Source: a virus. Taken from it: 42,345 nt of DNA. Positions 39,446-42,345 of this stretch are shown here, one piece after another. The stretch lies in IMG/VR virus record IMGVR_UViG_3300020467_000012, positions 1 through 42,345 of that record. The stretch is one strand, 5' to 3'. The notes below the pieces were generated by a model. The model made no database searches, was not told the origin of the DNA, and saw nothing but the letters and a program-made list of their open reading frames with translations. Made by a program: the position numbers and the translations under genes. The stretch's first letter is position 1, and each line of letters opens with the position of its first letter.

Positions 39446-40093
39446 TTATTTGGTGTGTACATATTCTAATGCTTCAGCAGTGATAGGGAATTGTTCTATG
39501 AATATTCCCCTTACTGCTTCTGCAATATCCATGTGTTCCTTTTGGGTTCCATGTGCAGAACGTAAATCTATGTAGTGAATCCACGAACGTATACTCCCAG
39601 TCATATACAATTTAGTTGGTGTAGCAAGAGGTAGTACAAATCTTGCACACTCCTTAGCAATACCAGCATCAAGCATCTCTTTATATAACTTCATTCCATC
39701 AACAAAATGTCTTTGCATTTTAATCTCAAAGTCTTGTTGCATTAATGGATCTATATCATCTATACTATTCTGTCTGTTCTTATCATCCTGTCTGCGTAAT
39801 GCTGGTAGTGGAATCTCTTTAGCAAGCATACTACTGTCAGCATACCTCTGAGAGAACTCTTGGTATGTAAATGATCTATGTCTTAATATCTGTGCAGCAA
39901 GACCTCTTGTAGTTGATATCTCTACAGTCATGTGTGCTTGCTCAAAGACACTCCAGTGTCCATGTTTAATACAATACTTTAATAGTCCAGCAACCTTTGG
40001 ATTGTCCTGATTCTTAGGGTTAGATACCCTAGCAACATAACCAATAGTTTTCTCTGCATCAGGAGTCACAGAGACCAATGATACTTTACTCAT
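39446..40093 (-). CDS. thyX: Flavin-dependent thymidylate synthase
   Basis: ThyX makes dTMP from dUMP using FAD and methylene-tetrahydrofolate. The signature [14 protein letters not shown] is at residues 71-84 (consensus RHR...S.NE.S.RY; the Asn is Gln here). Other matches are [16 protein letters not shown] at 44-59, [13 protein letters not shown] near 150 and the end [20 protein letters not shown]. The length of 215 residues fits the family. It provides thymidine for phage DNA and is common in cyanophages. Its start overlaps the upstream membrane protein gene by eight bases. Confidence 0.95.
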   Translation of the reverse strand: MSKVSLVSVTPDAEKTIGYVARVSNPKNQDNPKVAGLLKYCIKHGHWSVFEQAHMTVEISTTRGLAAQILRHRSFTYQEFSQRYADSSMLAKEIPLPALRRQDDKNRQNSIDDIDPLMQQDFEIKMQRHFVDGMKLYKEMLDAGIAKECARFVLPLATPTKLYMTGSIRSWIHYIDLRSAHGTQKEHMDIAEAVRGIFIEQFPITAEALEYVHTK

Positions 40094-40328
40094 CGTAATT
40101 TACATCCTCATGATTAAATAAAATACGAGACATTATATAAAGACCAAAGGCTTGTAAGTATCCAATGGTTGCTAGTCCAAATAAACCTGGCATTATCCAG
40201 TTCCATAATAACATAAGAACTAATGGTCTGATAAAATTGGCTGCTGCTTCAGCACCCCTTTTAATATCATTTACTTCCTTCTTCTTTTCATCTAAGAGAT
40301 GTTCTTTCTTCTGAAAGTATACACTCAT
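40086..40328 (-). CDS. Small membrane protein, 80 residues
   Basis: I begin at ATG 40328 ([19 protein letters not shown]), which overlaps the upstream TGA by four bases (ATGA); an ATG at 40376 would give a 52-base overlap. A basic helical N-terminus is followed by hydrophobic stretches at about 33-70 ([35 protein letters not shown] pattern), enough for two short membrane passes. The end is acidic (NHEDVNYDE). Holin is one possibility from charge and hydrophobicity, but no family match supports it. Confidence 0.66.
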   Translation of the reverse strand: MSVYFQKKEHLLDEKKKEVNDIKRGAEAAANFIRPLVLMLLWNWIMPGLFGLATIGYLQAFGLYIMSRILFNHEDVNYDE

Positions 40329-40600
40329 TTTGTCTTTGGTTTTTTGGGTGCTTTTGCTTTCTTTGGTGGGTTCCATAATGTTGGATTAATAATACCTGCA
40401 GTTTGTTTAAAGTTTTTAAAATCTTTTTTGTACTTATCATAGTAATGATCGAACAGTAGTACTTGACTACTTGCCATAGAAATATCGTAAGCAATACGAT
40501 CTTCTTTTTTATACTCTACTATGTAAGCACTATAGGGTAATTTTTTATTATTTGCAAGTGTTGGATCACAGTCTTCATGTAAGACTCGAATATCACTCAC
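40325..40600 (-). CDS. Unknown small protein with basic tail, 91 residues
   Basis: It starts with GTG at 40600, overlapping the TGA of the DUF6433-like gene by four bases (GTGA). The first 70 residues look globular (MSDIRVLHEDCDPTLANNK, then IAYDISMASSQVLLFDHYYD), and the tail is a Pro/Lys-rich strip ([14 protein letters not shown]) suited to bind nucleic acid or an acidic partner. No family is recognised. Confidence 0.66.
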   Translation of the reverse strand: MSDIRVLHEDCDPTLANNKKLPYSAYIVEYKKEDRIAYDISMASSQVLLFDHYYDKYKKDFKNFKQTAGIINPTLWNPPKKAKAPKKPKTK

Positions 40601-41064
40601 GATCTATTACCCCATTCAATAGCAGGAAATGCTTCTGTTACTACTGCTTTAGTAATACGTTTATACTTTGAGTTTAAGTTACCATCTTTAATAAGACATA
40701 ACAACTCTGCCTCTTCTTCTGCTAAACCTTCTAGCAACTGAACAAACATTGACTCACGCTTAAGTGACTTCAAACTATCTTGACCACCTTTTACAAAGCG
40801 ATAGAACCCTTTGTATTCCTGTTCTAAACGAGTGTGATCAGTCCCTACTGGTGCATCATTAGGTGTGTAAGGTACATCACCTTCAGGAAGCATAGAGATA
40901 ACACTCTCATCAAAGTTCCAAATCAATAAAGATCTTAGAGCTTGTGAGTTATGCTTCTGTAGTAGAGCAATCTTCTCTGCTTTAGTTTTTGCATTAGAGA
41001 CCTTTCTCAAGACCTCACTAATAAGTAATCTAGGATTACTATTTTCAATTGATTTTGCTGGCAT
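40597..41064 (-). CDS. Conserved cyanophage protein, possibly DUF6433, 155 residues
   Basis: A helical, soluble protein: LLISEVLRKVSNAKTKAEKI, then HNSQALRSLLIWNFDESVISMLPEG, followed by VQLLEGLAEEEAELLCLIKDG. These blocks match my memory of a conserved T4-like cyanophage family (DUF6433), with no known role. The block LPEGDVPYTPNDAPVG looks like a flexible loop. It is in a string of overlapping genes with the 91-residue protein downstream. I cannot confirm the family without a search. Confidence 0.68.
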   Translation of the reverse strand: MPAKSIENSNPRLLISEVLRKVSNAKTKAEKIALLQKHNSQALRSLLIWNFDESVISMLPEGDVPYTPNDAPVGTDHTRLEQEYKGFYRFVKGGQDSLKSLKRESMFVQLLEGLAEEEAELLCLIKDGNLNSKYKRITKAVVTEAFPAIEWGNRS

Positions 41065-41066
41065 AA

Positions 41067-41297
41067 TTAATCCTCAGTGTCATCATCTAATTCAGTTTCT
41101 TTACGTAGGTAAATTAATTCGTCATGAATTATATTACCATTAGCATCCATCATTTCAGGATGTATAACTGCTCTAGCATAGGCAGCGTTTTCAACGTAGT
41201 CTTCTACGTACCCCTTTGCTAACCAAGAAACAGTTACCCCAAGGATAAATGCTCCTATAACAACTAAAACAACCAGAGCAATAATGATTGGTTCCAT
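41067..41297 (-). CDS. Small membrane-anchored protein, 76 residues
   Basis: MEPIIIALVVLVVIGAFILG plus VTVSWLAKGY forms one N-terminal membrane helix (residues 4-27), followed by an acidic soluble tail (DDDTED end). The layout is a single-pass protein with its tail probably on the cytoplasmic side, since a Lys follows the helix. A late box lies 22 bases upstream and GGAG precedes the start. Function unknown. Confidence 0.68.
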   Translation of the reverse strand: MEPIIIALVVLVVIGAFILGVTVSWLAKGYVEDYVENAAYARAVIHPEMMDANGNIIHDELIYLRKETELDDDTED

Positions 41298-41318
41298 AGT
41301 TTTTCTCCGCAGCTATTT

Positions 41319-41666
41319 TTATTTAGAGAGTTTCTTACGACCTGGTTTTCGATCCAGTTCATATTGCCATGCATCACTCAGTATACCATGAAGATACTTT
41401 CGTAACTTTCTTGCTCTTGGTTTGCCTAAATGACCATATGCTTCTCTAAGTTGGCAGTGTTCATTGTCTGAACCACCTTTAATATATTGTTCTAGATCAT
41501 ACACTAAGAGAGCTAACTCTTTTGCTGTACTAGAATCAATAAATTCTTTCACTTGCTTACGAGTTGCCTTATTATGCTTAAGATAATCGTAACATTTGAA
41601 TAGGTACATCTCCTTTTCAAAAGCACAATCAATAGCATGTTCAACAAGGTCGTAAAATTCTTCCAT
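41319..41666 (-). CDS. Unknown helical protein, 115 residues
   Basis: The sequence is nearly all alpha-helical: MEEFYDLVEHAIDCAFEKEM, then KATRKQVKEFIDSSTAKELA, then a basic end (KPRARKLRKYLHG and RKPGRKKLSK). The basic C-terminus may contact nucleic acid. It shares a base with the glutaredoxin stop, so the two are coupled. I do not recognise a named family. Confidence 0.62.
   Translation of the reverse strand: MEEFYDLVEHAIDCAFEKEMYLFKCYDYLKHNKATRKQVKEFIDSSTAKELALLVYDLEQYIKGGSDNEHCQLREAYGHLGKPRARKLRKYLHGILSDAWQYELDRKPGRKKLSK
41320..41326 (-). promoter_or_regulatory. T4-type late promoter -10 (CTAAATA)
   Basis: Minus-strand CTAAATA overlaps the end of the 115-residue gene and lies 22 bases before the start at 41297. 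Confidence 0.58.
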
Positions 41667-41902
41667 TAGATAAGGTTCTTTTCTCGAAGGTATTTAACAG
41701 TATCACTACATCCACCAAGATTTTCGTTATTTAAAACGACTTGAGGGAATGTTGATCCTTCACCAAACTGATCATAGAACGCTTCTCTTTCAAAGTCAAC
41801 CCCCAATTTATAATCAACGTACAATAAACCTTTAGCAGACAAGACCTGCTTTACCTGAGAACAGTAGGGACAACCATCCTTTGAATAGACTGTAAAATTC
41901 AT
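41666..41902 (-). CDS. grx: Glutaredoxin
   Basis: A 78-residue thioredoxin-fold protein. The active site CPYC is at residues 11-14 after MNFTVYSKDG, followed by TFPQVVLNN with the cis-Pro near 53 and LGGCSDTVKYL near the end. This is the classical dithiol glutaredoxin layout. It would donate electrons to ribonucleotide reductase and other targets, as T4 NrdC does. It is the first gene after a terminator, with a late-type box at 41944-41950. Confidence 0.93.
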   Translation of the reverse strand: MNFTVYSKDGCPYCSQVKQVLSAKGLLYVDYKLGVDFEREAFYDQFGEGSTFPQVVLNNENLGGCSDTVKYLREKNLI

Positions 41903-41908
41903 ATGTAA

Positions 41909-41944
41909 TTAGAAAATAAAAAAGGGTATCCGAAGATACCCTTT
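41909..41944 (-). terminator. Strong intrinsic terminator after the outer-membrane-like gene
   Basis: On the minus strand AAAGGGTATC-TTCG-GATACCCTTT forms a ten-pair stem with a UUCG tetraloop, followed by a T-rich tail (TTTATTTTCT). It ends the transcript of the gene at 41965-42345. Confidence 0.88.
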
Positions 41945-41950
41945 ATTTAG
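41944..41950 (-). promoter_or_regulatory. Late-type -10 box (CTAAATA) overlapping the terminator
   Basis: Minus-strand CTAAATA ends at the base where the terminator stem begins, so a transcript starting here would include most of the hairpin. It lies 41 bases before the glutaredoxin start. Confidence 0.45.
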
Positions 41951-41964
41951 ATATTCAGTTCGAC

Positions 41965-42345
41965 TTAGAATGTGAACTTAAGACCAACCTTAGCACCCCA
42001 ATCTACAACGGTGTCGCCAGCAGCGTCTTCACCATTAGTAGCACCAGAGATCTCTCCGTATACATCAGTAGCTTCAGCAAGAGCATAAGAAGCACCAACC
42101 TTACCAGAAAGTTCTGTTTCTGTATCGTCAGTAGCATCACTATGGTTTAGTGAAGGACCACCTTGTACATAGTAGGCAACCTTACCTTCAGAAGCAACGC
42201 CCTCATATCCGATATGGATATCAGTAGCTGCAGATGAATAGTCTCCATCAGGATAAGAAAGGTTTGACTCAACATTCACATATGGACCAGCAAAAGCTGC
42301 ACCAGCGAATAGGAATGGAGATGCTGCAACAGCAGCGATTGTTGA
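41965..42345 (-). CDS. Secreted, outer-membrane-like protein, start outside window
   Basis: The visible 126 residues begin STIAAVAASPFLFAGAAFAG, the end of a signal peptide with a likely cut at AFA. A series of alternating beta-like strands follows (AYYVQGGPS, ELSGKVGASYALAEATDVYGEI), ending in WGAKVGLKFTF. The final Phe is the usual mark of outer-membrane beta-barrels read by the BAM complex. The mature form is small (about 105 residues) for a porin, so it may be a small barrel or a soluble beta protein. The true start lies just beyond the right edge, since the signal peptide is already partly shown. The phage may alter the host outer membrane with it. Confidence 0.72.
   Translation of the reverse strand, partial: STIAAVAASPFLFAGAAFAGPYVNVESNLSYPDGDYSSAATDIHIGYEGVASEGKVAYYVQGGPSLNHSDATDDTETELSGKVGASYALAEATDVYGEISGATNGEDAAGDTVVDWGAKVGLKFTF

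Noticed and set aside
1-42345. tRNA genes, CRISPR arrays, insertion sequences, integrase or attachment site
   Set aside because: None could be seen. Gaps between genes are too short, and the repeats present are inside fibre and tail genes rather than regularly spaced arrays.

Overview
The window is a stretch of a T4-like marine cyanophage genome (contractile-tailed virus of Synechococcus or Prochlorococcus). Three things support this: recognisable T4 core genes (gp5, gp26, gp27, gp51, gp53, gp48, gp54, gp4, gp32, gp33); cyanophage auxiliary genes (cp12, a cpeT-like lyase, phoH, thyX, pyrE, 2OG-Fe(II) oxygenases); and very tight, AT-rich gene packing with 1-11 base overlaps. Nearly everything is on the minus strand. 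The only plus-strand genes are gp48 and gp53. No tRNA, CRISPR array, insertion sequence or integrase was seen, and no gene-free stretch exceeds 300 bases.

Layout, left to right (minus-strand transcription runs right to left). 1-2230: a DNA methyltransferase cut by the window edge and small unknown genes. 2296-15359: a 13 kb block of tail-fibre/virion proteins, including four glycine-rich proteins. Three of these carry a module that resembles the glycine-rich ligand-binding ectodomain of animal ALK/LTK receptors, and two of the three are recent paralogues. 15386-18462: pyrE, two 2OG-Fe(II) oxygenases and a string of very small genes. 18482-32397: the baseplate hub and tail block (gp5, gp27, a SleB-type hydrolase protein, a giant tail protein, gp51, gp26, gp54, gp4), with the photosynthesis/carbon-metabolism genes cpeT and cp12 inserted between gp5 and gp27. 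32441-34491: gp48 and gp53, divergent from gp4. 34578-36112: small accessory genes, including a 2OG oxygenase relative that has lost its iron ligands. 36184-41902: replication/transcription genes (gp32, DUF1825-like, gp33, exonuclease, PhoH, ThyX, glutaredoxin) mixed with small membrane proteins. 41965-end: a secreted, outer-membrane-like protein cut by the window edge.

How it works together: T4-type late -10 elements (ATAAATA or CTAAATA) lie mostly 16-41 bases ahead of structural genes, matching the gp33 late-transcription coactivator encoded here. gp32 has an additional good host-type sigma70 promoter, as expected for an earlier-expressed gene. The hub block would build the puncturing end of the tail, the fibre block the receptor-binding end. 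cp12, cpeT, pyrE, thyX, phoH and glutaredoxin would redirect host carbon, pigment and nucleotide metabolism during infection. All functions are inferred by reading the sequence; no database search was run.
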